From contig CAJFCV020000003.1 in NCBI GenBank assembly GCA_904066235.2, positions 7,378,001 through 7,442,000 of the forward strand: 64,000 nucleotides of DNA, written 5' to 3'. The stretch is from Bursaphelenchus xylophilus (Eukaryota; Nematoda; Chromadorea; Rhabditida; Aphelenchoididae). Position numbers and translations under genes: made by a program. The notes beneath the pieces are model-generated. The model did no database searches. It saw only the letters and a list, made by a program, of their open reading frames with translations, and was not told the DNA's origin. Below, piece after piece: positions 21,721 through 33,048 of the stretch; within the stretch, counting starts at the first letter, position 1, and every line of letters starts with the position of its first letter.

Positions 21721-24700
21721 TTAGGGGAGGTACTCGTATTCATCCATGTTGTCTGTCCTCTGGAGGAAATGCTTTTCAATGAGGCCTTCGATGCATTGTT
21801 TGAGAAATGGTCGGTCGGGAACAAAGCGATCGGCAATGGAGGTGCATACCTACAACAGGATTAAGATCATTCATAGATTATTATTACCCACCGTTTCTAT
21901 CAAGTCTTGATGTTTCATGACCTTCACAGCCTTCATTGCTCTTACAATTGCACATTCCACAGCCACCTTTCGATCTTGAAGCGTTTCCCTGGCCGATGGA
22001 ATCGGGTTGCTTTCATTGGCTTTAGACACAATTGTGGGTGGCTGGAGGTGAACTCGGCTTCTCAAAGCTTCAAACTTCAAATTCACCTGAACCGGAGTCT
22101 CTTCGGTGTAGCATCCCTGCTGAAAACATTGCATTGCAATTAAGAACATTTAATTAAAGTTTCGTGAATGATCCCTTTCCACAAATCAAATACTCCCTAC
22201 CTTTTGGTCCACAATAAGTATCTTAAAGTCGATCAGAGATTTCAATGAAGAACAGACATATTCAAAGCTCATTTTTGTGCTCTCAACCAACTGACTGATT
22301 GTTCTGACATCATATTTGTCGAATACCAACAATAACATCGCTTGAGGGACAGTCATTGTGACAATGCACCGTTTTGATCCGATTTTGAAAAGAAGGTCTC
22401 CTGAAAATACGAAATTAACAACAAAAGTAAAATAATGCAATCAACCGATCAAAACACACCTGTGCTGACATGATACGCAAACTTAAGGATCCTTCCCGTG
22501 TGTTTATTGTCGTAATAGCGCCTAATTTCTTCTGAATAAGTTTGTAGTTGAGAGGGGATTCGAAGATCTTTCAAAGCCGGATCCTCGGATGAGCTGATCA
22601 CGGGCCAAGCACAGGTCTGGATGATATTAAAAGTGCTCTCCTTGAAAGGCGGGGAAGCTATTAAATGGTACTGGGCGTTAAGAATACGACTCTTGATACA
22701 ATCATCATGCATTCGGCTCAATTTGGCCGTATACTCATTGCCACAGGCTTCTTGAAGTTTAAAGATCATTTGTTCCTCCAACTCAAGAGAAATGGATATC
22801 TTGTTGAGGAGACGTATGGCCAGCATTCGTTGGAAGATCTGTAAATATTAGAAAACAATCATAACACCGACAGTCAAGCATTAAATTTATATCTGATTAA
22901 GTTTTCACCTCAAAAATTAGCCAAACGTGCTGGCGATTCAAGAAATTCACCCAAACTGGGTCCATTCTGTTCAATTTGTTGATATCCAGAGGCTGAGCAA
23001 TAATTGCATCAATAATCTCAGTTAACTCTTGCAATGATGGCATTGCTAGCGTCAATGCTCTCAACTCCAAAAGTGAAGCAAACCATCCCACAACAAAACT
23101 GGGCAGTTTGACATTCTCAACAGTTTTTAAGTCACCTAGAGTCAAAGATTTGGGGAATTCTTTAATATTTATGTCATCCATATGACTAATAACACCCTGC
23201 CTTGACAACAAATTCCAAATCAGACAGAAGTAAGTAATCTTGTGCAACAGTCCAATTTCTTTTCGCTTTAATTAGTTGGCCTGCCAACCAACGCAAACAC
23301 GCAAAGATGAAGTCTTTTCGCACTTTCGAACAGAGTAATATTACACTCTCATCCCATTCACAATGGCATGTAATACGCTAACTCCGACAAGACCGTGAAA
23401 CTACCCATAAGGAACGTTTTAGGGGTCTAAACCCCTAAAACGTAAACGACGTTTTTTTATCCTATAGGGTACCCTAATGTAATACTAAGCCACTTTACGA
23501 GTACCGAGAGTAAACCGTACCTTGTGAAAGGTGTCCTTGTCCTTGATGTATCTGAAGATAGTCACCGCTTCATCCAGCTTGTCATAGATGTCGTCGCCGA
23601 CTTCTTTCTTCTTTTGGGACTTCTTCAACAACAGATCCATATGTCTGGCCAACATTCTTGCCGCGTAGAACTTTTCACCTTCCCTTTCTTTGTTGAGGAC
23701 ACTCTCGATTGCCTAAAAACTGTATAAACATCGAGCGAAACAACAACTTACTCTTCTCAAAGCTGCTTGAATATATGGTGCATCGCTAAAGACTTCCGAG
23801 TTGAACTTGGTGTAGAACGAATGCTTGGCAGAGGCGGCTTCAGTAAAAACAGAAGGGGTCAAAAACAACCCAGAGAGATGATTCTCAAGGCTGGTTGCGA
23901 TCTGCTTCTCATATTCCGTCACAAGAATTTGAGCGGCATCTGGGAAATAATCCAGAAGACTGTAGACCAAACGAAGTTCTGAAAAAAAAACCATCAAATT
24001 GATGTACAATACGATATTCGTAAATTATGAGGGTGAGACTTGCCAGCTTTCTTCTCCATCCTCACATATTCTGGGACAACTTCATCAAATCTCGGCAGCT
24101 GTTCCAAAATGAATATTTTCCTCAACAAGACCAGCAACTTTTTGACGGTCGGGGTAAACAAAAGATCCGCAGCAAGCTTCTCTTCATTCTCCAAGATTTT
24201 AATTACCTTTGACATGTAATCAAACATATTTAAATTGGCCAAACTTTCCGACAGCATTCCCCGGAAGTAGGTTCGATTATCAATCAAGAAATTATCTTCA
24301 AAGATCTCATTGTAAAACTTGAGTTGAGCAGGAATTGGGTAGTTATGTTTGACGCAGAGAGCGGGATCGAGGACGCCAAGAACAGAATCCCTTTCATCGT
24401 CGGAGGAGAAGCATACCTGAAATTTGGGACAATAAAAGAACATTAAGTCAATTCTAAAAATAAAGAAATTCAACTCACACTGATGAATGATAGGAGGATC
24501 TTTCCAACGGCGGGATTAGGCTTTTCGGAATAAGAACCATCTCTGATCTGCACAATCACGCTCCAAATCACTCCGTAAAGTTTTCTTTTTAGAGGTAAAA
24601 TCAATTCCTTTCTCCATAATCTTCTTGCGGCCTAAAATAAAACAATTTATAGCTAAAAACAGACTCACATCACAAACAGCAAGTCGATTTCCATCCAAAA

Positions 24701-25280
24701 GGTTCTCAAGTTCCGGGAACCTCCGAGTAAAGACTCTAGCATTCATCTCTTTGACAATCATCCTATTCAAATACCGGCAGAGACCATTGACATGGTTTAT
24801 ACCAGAGTCAAACTTATTCCAACTACTTGAATAAGATTCGAGGAGTTCAATTCCTTGAAGGGGATAGAGATCCTAAAGATTGGAAAAAATAAAAAGAGAG
24901 ATTACCCTTGCAATTGATCTAACTCGTTCAGCTAAACATTCGATCAGTTTGGCGTATAAGTCAACGGTGTATTGGCCAGAACAGAGCCCGTAGATATCAC
25001 TATAAGAGTATAATTTACATATTAAAGACTCAGAACAAAAAAATTCAAAAAAAAATTAAACTTACAAGAAAGAGTTACTCCAGACAGCTTGATCGACAAG
25101 TTGATCATTCATAACATCCATAACCACACCCTCTAGCCTTGCCCAGTACTCATCGAAGAGGACCACCTGAGGATTGGCCATTGTGAAATACTTCTTGGAA
25201 GAATTTTCAGTCTCCTCGACCTCCATGTTGTCAGTGTCCGGCACTACTTGGCTCTCATTTAATTCCCTGTCAATTTCCAT
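21721..25280 (-). CDS. Cullin, scaffold of a RING ubiquitin ligase (CUL1-like)
   Basis: Eleven exons: 25280-25066, 24999-24906, 24872-24669, 24631-24479, 24416-24044, 23978-23752, 23712-23521, 22838-22460, 22400-22201, 22119-21892 and 21849-21721, for 797 aa. Cullins hold a substrate adaptor at the N-terminus and RBX1 plus E2 at the C-terminus. N-terminal cullin repeats cover about residues 30-420. The CUL homology core has IFRYIKDKDTFHK joined to IFQRMLAIRLL (about 470-500) and CGNEYTAKLSRM. The C-terminus has the winged-helix Nedd8 domain with IVRAMKAVKVMKHQDL; Lys742 aligns with the neddylation site. The wording around LARHMDLLLKKS is closest to the CUL1 group (cul-1/cul-6). A TTTTTAG acceptor lies 3 nt before the ATG. 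The intron after exon 5 (24043-23979) must use a GC donor (GCAAGT) to keep frame. The 682-nt intron after exon 7 holds extra open sequence. Confidence 0.95.
22909..23181 (-). other. Open frame in the large cullin intron, candidate alternative first exon
   Basis: 91 codons from an ATG at 23181 (MDDINIKEFPK...) to a GAG|GTGAAA donor at 22909. A GTTATTAG acceptor ends 4 nt before the ATG. The donor is in phase 0 and would join cullin exon 8 (IFQRMLAIRLL) in frame, giving a 402-aa product with only the cullin C-terminal half. The encoded sequence (VVGWFASLLELRALTLAMPS) looks helical but matches no domain I know. No in-frame acceptor lets it be spliced between exons 7 and 8. Existence as a real exon is unproven. 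Confidence 0.3.
23414..23443. repeat. Perfect 13-bp hairpin in cullin intron
   Basis: ACGTTTTAGGGGT, a CTAA loop, then ACCCCTAAAACGT, with no mismatch. It lies upstream of the candidate alternative exon on the minus strand. Confidence 0.85.
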
Positions 25281-26254
25281 AAACTAAAAAAGAAAATTAC
25301 TGAAAATTAATCTAAAAAAGCGAGCAAAAAGTGCGCAGCAGCCTAGTAGATCAATATCCCGACCAAATGAAAGATAAAAAAGTTTAATTCGACAACTTAG
25401 CCTACAAGTTATTCATAAACAAAAATCACCTTGTTGATTAAAGGAAAACAACAAAGCATAGTAGAGAAATCATTCCAAACCACTGATAACGATCACTAAT
25501 TTCGGACGAGAACTCAAAATTGAAAGCCTTTTTTGCGAAGAAAATCTGCGATCCGAGCAGACCCAGGCGGAAGATCCGAAAACAAGTTTCTCGTTATGAG
25601 CTAAAGCCCATAAAATTGAGATTGTTTTGGAGTCTGGCGATTTAATTTGGGAATCATGCTTAGCGATGGCAGAATCAATCAGACAACGGCGCTTACACGG
25701 CAGTACGTTTACATTAAAGAAATTTTCGATTCCAGAAAAAAATAAAGTAATGTTAGAACTAATGAAATCAGATAGAAAAAACTTAAAAAATCAGATAACG
25801 CTTTCGCAATTTTGCAACAAACAGAATTTCTGTGCCAATCAGCTGATATAAAAAATCTTGACAACGAGATCGTCTCTTTTCTTTCTTGTCGATAGTTACA
25901 TTCCGTCATTTGGCATATCGTTTTTCATAGATTTTCCACCGAAATTCGGGATGTCGACGTGGGAAGTCGTCGTCAATGGATATCGACATTGCGCTACCTG
26001 AAATTAAACTAGACATTTTTTCGAATCTATTATCTTTTTTTATAATATACAGTAAAAAAATTCATTTTGAAACGGGGATAACCGTGGAGTTCAACCTGCG
26101 GGGCTTTCTTTTCGACATTTGTATAACCTGCTTACTCTGATTGTAATTACTATGTTGCTTCAGCGCCCTATCCGAGCAGGATATTACCGACCTAAACCTG
26201 GATTCGGTCGTTTCCAAGGACCGATCGTTGCGACTGCCGGAGAGATTTGGTGGG
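25281..26254. other. Divergent promoter region between cullin and GOSR1
   Basis: About 970 bp. The left part should be the cullin promoter. A GCTTCAG acceptor near 26162 precedes the GOSR1 start and probably marks its trans-splice or first-intron site. From there the sequence is open in the GOSR1 frame (ALSEQDITDLNLDSVVSK...), so a longer GOSR1 N-terminus from an unseen upstream exon is possible. A short ATG frame at about 25951 (MSTWEVVVNGYRH) stops after 16 codons. Confidence 0.55.
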
Positions 26255-27183
26255 ATGGAAGTTCAGTGGTCAGGTAAGGCTGGGTTCACTGTATGATCTT
26301 TTGCTGGAATGTTTGACATTTTTTGTTTTAGAATTACGCCAAAACGCGAGTTCTTTAGAAAGGGAGATCGATGAACTTCTTGGTTTGTTAAATGGTGTAT
26401 TGCCAAAAGATGGTAAGTCATTCTTGTCGAATATTGTTTATTTTTAGGTCGTTTACGCAACGATGCGAGCTATTTGGCTGCTCAGAGAAGCCAATTTGAG
26501 AAAGTTTCGGCTGATTTAGACTCTCGAACATCCAGGTTACAAGATATCAATGAAAGAGTAGGTATACCTTTTCGGTTATCTATCTTATTTTAGATGAATG
26601 CTTATCTTAGTGAATATGAGAGAAACGGGCATTACGATCAATCGATGAGGTCGTTGTACTTTAGACATCGGGAAATGTTTCGGTCCTATTGCCAAGAACT
26701 CAGCCGAAGTCAGAGCAACATCTCCAATGAGCTCAAACGGTACCTAAAGATTGATTTTAAAAATTGTTTCTAGGGCTGAACTTCTTTGTGGATCTACAGC
26801 AACTCAATCTGAAGGCTCAGCTTTAAGCAATCGAGCGAAGACTTCGGATTATTTACTAAGAGAAAACGATCGGATCAATAGTTGTGATAGACTGCTGGAT
26901 GATCAGATTAGTATTGCCATTGGGATTAAGGACAGCGTACAAAATCAGAAACTCAATATGAATGATATCAGTAGGAAATTGCATCTTCTCGGGAGTGGGT
27001 TTTGCATATTTTAATTTTCATGCTTAAAATTACAAAATAAAATGTTATCTGATTTTAGAGAAATACCCCGCTCTAGGATCACTGATGACCAAAATACGAG
27101 CCAAAAAGCGGAAAGACACAATAATCTTGGCCGGTGTGATAACAACTTGTCTGATATTTATCTTCTTTTACCTGAACCATTAA
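26255..27183 (+). CDS. gos-28: Golgi SNARE GOSR1/GS28 (Qb-SNARE)
   Basis: Six exons: 26255-26273, 26332-26412, 26448-26557, 26594-26739, 26774-26994 and 27059-27183, for 233 aa (human GOSR1 is 250). It works in vesicle fusion at the Golgi (ER-Golgi and intra-Golgi transport). The N-terminus WSELRQNASSLEREIDE matches the GS28 opening W-x-x-LR...LE-E-D. The SNARE motif runs from LLRENDRINSCDRLLDDQIS to LHLLGKKYPAL, with Gln in the central layer (SVQNQKLN). The C-terminal anchor is TIILAGVITTCLIFIFFY. The first coding exon is only 19 nt, and three introns are 34-36 nt. The frame stays open upstream of the ATG to a GCTTCAG acceptor, so the start could lie further 5'. An AATAAA lies near 27377. 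Confidence 0.95.
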
Positions 27184-28445
27184 GCCACGGAGAGTTTTAT
27201 TAGAAGCCGGGTAATTGGGAGATGTAAATTGTACTACTTTGTGTAAAATACTATTATTTATTCCGAGTTTGTATATTTTCTACGCCTTTTCTTACTCTAG
27301 TGTCCTTAAACATATCGAGTATATAGCCTGGTATATTACCAAGACTTTTTTATATATCAAACATAGAAAGTTTTAATAAATTTATGGCCTTTCGGAGGTG
27401 TTTTTGGAAATAAATGTCTTGATTTTCATAATGGCAGTCTACTGGTCTCGTCAGAATTATCTTATCAATTCGAGTTGAGGGGCGTAGACAGAGGTAGAGG
27501 GTTGGAGAGGAGAATCACGTGATTGTGAAAGCAGTGTTAGATCCTTCTGATGATGCGGCACTTTTTTGGCCTTAATTGGCTATACCTTCTTTATTTATCT
27601 GCCTATTTTAAAGACTCGTTTTCCACTGAATCTTCAGAATCTCCCGTTTATTTGATAAAAAATATGTCATAGGAATCCAGAACTTCCCGCAACCTTTCAT
27701 TTGGGGGCAAATCGGATATCGGCCCAATACTTGTAGCTGATATTGCAAACCTGTTTGCCTAACCAGCCAATAAGTTGGCATGACAAGCGGAAATTTTTTT
27801 CCATTTGGCTAGCCAAAAAGTTGGTTTGGGTAGCCAAAGTGTCATTATGCCCCGAAAATAGTTAGCCAGGAGGTTGGAATTGGTGTCAAAATGTAGGAGG
27901 GAGCCTATAACGGACTAGCCATGCAAAAAATTTTTTTTGGCGGTCATAACCGCGACGCCGAGCAAACAAAACGGGAGATTCTGAGCAGGGGAAAAAAGAA
28001 CTGAAAAATAAAGAAGTTATTCTAATCAGGCCTAAAAATGGCGTATCCTGTAGAATTTAGAACATGTTGTTGTAGTGAGATGAATTTTTTTTTGATACAA
28101 TGGAAAATTTCAACTGTTAAGGTCACGTTGCTAACGATCTTTTCTCGTTAAAGTTGCCTTCGGGTTTTCTAGTTTGTCATTAATAAGATCACTTTTTTTG
28201 GTCTCTTGTATCCAGATTAAGTGTTTTCGTCATAATTGGCGGTCTCATGTCGTCATTCTGATAAGGTTTGAGATCACCCAACTTCTTATGAGTAACTTCT
28301 TCGTTCGCCAAAACGTTTTGTTTATTTTTTGTCGCGCTAGCTGATAAAAATCGAAGAAGAAAGCAAGAATTTTCTCATTTCGACCAACAATTCTCAGGTA
28401 ATTGTCGTTACAAAAGAGAGCAGCCCGTTTGGATTCGATTTGGCA
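27184..28445. other. Intergenic region with a repeated AGCCA...GTTGG word
   Basis: About 1.26 kb: GOSR1 3'UTR (AATAAA near 27377), then non-coding DNA. At 27764-27876 the words AGCCAATAAGTTGG, AGCCAAAAAGTTGG and AGCCAGGAGGTTGG occur with a partial fourth copy between, in one orientation. The last 300 bp should be the promoter of the carrier gene. Confidence 0.5.
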
Positions 28446-29572
28446 ATGGTCCATGGAGAAGGTGGGGCCAAGAAGGAATCAAGTTACTTCAAAGATGGGG
28501 CCATCGATCTTCTGGCTGGAACTGCGGGTGAGATTTTATGGGATTTCCTTTGCTAGCTGGTGATTTAGATTATAATGAAATTAATTATAATATTCTTAGG
28601 TGGGATTGCCAATGTCTACTTCGGACAGCCTTTGGATACAGTGAAAGTGAAGATGCAGTCATATCCTGAGCTCTACAAAAGTTGGATGACATGCTTTGCG
28701 CAAACCTTTCGAGCAGAGGGAATTCGAGGCCTTTATGCGGGTGAGTACCGTATGATTTATATTTAGTTTGATGACTATTTGTAGGCACAATCCCTGCTCT
28801 TGCGGCCAACATTGCTGAAAATGCAGTTTTATTCACTGCCTATGGGTTTTGCCAGAAGTCGATTGCATTTATGGCGGGAAGAAAGTCGACCGATGAGATG
28901 ACTTCGGTGGAGAAAGCGGCCTCAGGATCTTTTGCTGCTGTCTTTGCGGCTTTAGTATTGTGCCCAACGGAATTGGTGAAGTGCCGGCTCCAAGCTCATC
29001 GAGAAGTCCATCCAGATAGTTCAGCGTAAGACTTTGAATATTAAACTTGATTTTTATTGTTGTTTAACCTCTATCTTCATATTAATGTGGTCTGTTTTTT
29101 GTAGTACCCCTCTTTCTGTATGCCGAGAGATGTACAAAGCCCAAGGGGTAAGGGCGTTTGCCACGGGAATGACTCCAACCCTGGCCAGGGAAGTTCCCGG
29201 TTACTTCTTTTTCTTCGGCGCTTATGAAACGACCAGAAAATATATGTCAGAAAATGGAAAGAAGGAGATTGGAGTTGGTGGAACAGCTGTAAGTGGAGCC
29301 ATTGGAGGAATGGCTCTGTGGACAGCCATCTTCCCGGCTGATGTGGTAAAATCAAAGATGCAGGTGACGGGAAAAGGAAACTTCGTATCAACTTTTATGG
29401 ATGTGCTTAGAACACAAGGTGTGTTAAGATAACTTGATAATAATATTTACTCCTAGGACCCCTCGGATTGTATGCCGGGCTTACACCAACTTTATTGCGG
29501 ACATTTACTGCCAGTTCTGGATTATTTATTGCCTACGAATACACAAAGAAATTCCTCCACAACACCTTCTGA
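28446..29572 (+). CDS. Mitochondrial ornithine carrier (SLC25A15/ORNT1-like)
   Basis: Five exons: 28446-28527, 28600-28740, 28785-29025, 29105-29418 and 29457-29572, for 297 aa. It exchanges ornithine and related basic amino acids across the inner mitochondrial membrane. All three carrier repeats are present with their signatures: [21 protein letters not shown] and [11 protein letters not shown]. Several stretches are nearly those of human ORNT1: [32 protein letters not shown] and [16 protein letters not shown]. These make the ornithine subgroup clear among SLC25 members. Length matches the family (about 300). The last intron is 38 nt. It is convergent with the lipase gene, whose stop lies 154 bp away. 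Confidence 0.96.
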
Positions 29573-29725
29573 AGATGAATCTCATAACATATTATGGTCA
29601 TATCTCTTTTTCTAACCGAGTATCATCACGTTGATGATGTAAAATGTATCAGCTAAAACACTGCCTTTGCTTTGATGGGTCATTTTTATTTTATTTTACA
29701 TTTTTTTGATTTGTATTGTCATTGG

Positions 29726-30800
29726 TCATGAAACATAGTTGTACATTAAGTTGACAAAGTCCGAATGACAATCTTCTTCTGCAAATGCTCCGGCATTTAA
29801 AAAGTAGCCTCCAATATGATCGAAGATGGTGTAATTGGTCAGTAGGCTGTTCGAGCAAGCAGGATCCTCCAGTCGACCCGAACACACCTAAAACAATGTA
29901 ATTTTGCCTTCAAAAATGTAAGCTCACAGAGAAATCGCCATCAGTATGACATCCATTAGGATACCAGACCTCGGTTCCATGATGGAAATAATGCATCGCT
30001 TCTTGAACACATCCGGTTTCATTCCGACTTGGTTTGCATGGAGGAATGTGGGGCACGATGTCTCGTTTGTTTACCAGTCGGTAAGAGTTTGGGACGAGCT
30101 TATCAAAGTTCAAGGCAAAGTGATAATCTCCCACTCTTGGTTCTCCATACGTCCTCAGGGCTACGTCTTCGGATGATCGGAAATTCAAATCTACAGTCAC
30201 CGCCGCGGCGATGGCTGCCAAAGCACCGCCTAAGGACATTCCGGAAAAAATAACAGGGTAATCCGAGGTCTCGGGATCTTCGAGAATGACCTTTATTGGA
30301 GGCCAAATATGGTTGAATGCAGTTAAAAAGTAATGATGAACATGGCCTCCAAGGAATTCTTGTTCTGGATTCAATGTTTGGGCGAGTTCATCAATTAGTT
30401 CGTGGACTGGAAAGGTTGAATCTTAATATTATGCAAGTCAATGGTTGTATCAGAGAATCTTAATTACCCGAATCGGTTCCTCTGAATGCGATCAGCAGCT
30501 TTCTTTGCTCCTCGGACCGAACTACTAGCACCGTGCATTTGTCATTTAAAGGCCCAGCACATTTGGATACCTTAAAATCTTTCTTTGTACCATGTTTTCC
30601 CTTACTCTGTGATATACTTCCTTCCAATCCGAACTACTTTCTCGGTTGATTACATCCAGACATGTACTCGAATTGATTGCATACCCTGCAGCCACTAATT
30701 TCATTTGCTTCAATGCTTCTTTGGGGTCATAAAAATCAGTAAGCGGCTCTGGGTTCGAAAAAGGAAGTAGAATTAGTGCCAAAATTAAATATTTGGCCAT
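29726..30800 (-). CDS. Secreted class 3 lipase (alpha/beta hydrolase)
   Basis: Four exons: 30800-30606, 30570-30468, 30406-29928 and 29887-29726, for 312 aa. It is predicted to cleave acyl esters outside the cell or in the gut lumen. The signal peptide is MAKYLILALILLPFS. The fold is marked by LLIAFRGTDS (oxyanion side), the nucleophile elbow SGMSLGGALA (catalytic Ser), NKRDIVPHIPP (catalytic Asp) and HHGTEVWYP (catalytic His), so the triad is complete. Cysteines in the C-terminal part (CKPS, CVQEA, CHTDG, VCSG, ACSN, DCHSD) probably form disulfides, as in nematode lipases of this class. Intron 1 (30571-30605) is only 35 nt; without it the frame breaks. AATAAA signals on the minus strand lie near 29690. 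Confidence 0.92.
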
Positions 30801-33048
30801 ATTACACCATCAAATGTGAAACATAAGAGCTTGAAATTGCCGTTGGAATGGCTTTGAAAAGGAGAGGAAAACGAAGAAGTAATATTTTTTATCTCTTTCT
30901 GTTCGTCTATCATGAAAAGAGCTCTGTCAACGGCGGAAAAATTAGAAAGTGGCGTTTCACTCATTAAGTTGTAAAAATGTAAAGAAAAATACGTCATCGT
31001 GCAAAAAATGTCAGGCTCGTTTCAGCTTATTTATCTGCATTTGTAGACGAAAGGAAAAGCGAAGAAGAGGTAGGTTTACGATAAGTTGCGCAATATTCCT
31101 AGTGGGTGTTACAGTAGTCTGCTTAAAATCGAAATTTAAAATGTGTTCTGCCGTTAAGAATTGAACAAAAATTCATTTTTCTTGTAACTGTTTTTTTATT
31201 ATAAGTTTTTGTTTTCAAAGTTACGTAACTTCCGTCCCCGAATGAACTTTACTTTTATTACGAATATACCATCCAAAACGACTCTCAAATTGACCGTAGA
31301 CGTCCATTTCATCCGAATGATTCCCCCCGGTATGTACCTTCTTCATAATGAGGTTCTTGGGAGGGAAATCTGGTATATTTTCTACTCGATCAGTGGCTTC
31401 TTCGCTTCTTCCGATCGCTTCGAAACCCGTCGGTCGAATCCAGTTCGATCCCAGAAACATGACGAAAACGAAAGGGATGGGTAAAAAAAGAAATTATTTT
31501 TTGTGAAAATGAGATGAGCAAACGAACGATGCTTAATTCAACATTATCCCTCGCGCCTTTTTTTATTACGTTACAGGGAGGGGGATTCAAGGGTTTCCGG
31601 TGAACTGCTTAACGCTGGTCATTATTATACCTAACAAATTCAAATCATCTCTCAGAGGAAGTACCGATTTTTAGGTGTTGACGGAATCTGGTCTAAATTT
31701 AAGGCCAAATTTAACATTTTTAAGGTACGTATTCTATACCGCATTATGCTGAAACGGTGATTTAGACAGAAAAATGATTCAGATTAAGATTTGTCTGATG
31801 CATCATGATGCAATATGTCTTCCTCGGTTATTATCAATTTTAAAATTTGACACGGACGATTTTTGAAAGTTTTGTCGTAAAATGGCTAAAAGAAATAAAG
31901 ACTGTCTCAATTCAACAAATAAATGATTTCAAAACAGTTTCTTTGACTCCTTATGAAACGCTTTTTTCCTTGATAATTTTTACCCCTGGAAAAAATCCCA
32001 ATGTTCATCTACACTGCATGCTGTGATTACATAAGCCCCCTTTTAAACCTAATGATCCGTCTCCCTCTTCTGTATTCCCTCCGCAACGAACCCATTAAAT
32101 ATCTGATTGTTATGTGTATTGCATGTTGAAGAAGCGGCGGGAGTGATTACTAAAATCCGAAGAAGATCTGGTTTGTTTTCTTCCGAAAGCGAAAGTTGTT
32201 GGGAAATAAATGACTTCTGGCGAATGTTTTGGTTTGACAGTTTATATTCTTCGGTATTTAATCCAGTTTTTTATTTTTTATGCAGAGTACAGTATTTTTA
32301 TTTTGTTCATAACAATTAAATTTTTTACCAGTTTCATTACTTTTTATGGCAATTGTTGTAAATAATAAGATTTTTTTTAATAATGACCAACACGTTACCC
32401 TACAAATTGCGCAACACTTACTTTCGCCCCCCAAATCAAGCTTCACGGCTCATTTGGCCGTTCCAATTACCGGTTCCCAATGAATAATTTGTTTTCTCTT
32501 ACAAGTTATTATTATTTATCGAACCGAAACCGGGTTACCTCAAGACTCAAGGGCCATTTCTTTTTTTGTCTTTTCGTATACGTAGGCTTTCTTTTTTTGT
32601 TTGAAGATATACATTGTAGAAAGAAAAAAAGACAATGGAATAATATTTTTTGAGAATTCCGATTGCTTTTGGAAAGTTGTCAAAACGTTTTGGGTGGAGA
32701 GTAACCCTGAGGTTATCTAGACGTCGCTATGACTGTGATGGGTAAATCTTTTGGTTCCGGGAAAGGGTATAAGAGTTTGCAAAAACCGAATTTACTTGTT
32801 ATGCGGAGATTGTAAAATTTTTACGAGTTTCTTTATGGTGTAGAAGCTTATGAAAGTTGGGTTTGGATGAAGGTTGGTCAGATCAGACAGGATTATGAAG
32901 TCTAAATGGCTAGCCAAAACGCTGGATTTGCCTTTCTCGAGTGGTATGAAGACCTTCCAATCCACCCTTCGGCTGGCATTTTGGACGATTTTTAATTCAT
33001 TCAACTTTTTCAATTTTTCATAATCGCAGGGATTCACTATAAAACCAG
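30801..33048. other. Intergenic region between lipase and foldback element
   Basis: About 2.2 kb, including the lipase promoter. The small open frames have no domains or good splice pairs. A 91-codon minus frame (32792-33067) runs into the foldback element. Its part outside the element (PGFIVNPCDYEKLKKLNELK) could be a remnant exon, but nothing connects to it. Confidence 0.5.

Noticed and set aside
22897..23247. Extra cullin exon between exons 7 and 8
   Set aside because: No acceptor lets it join exon 7 in frame, and direct joining of exons 7 and 8 gives the normal cullin sequence. It is kept only as a possible alternative first exon.
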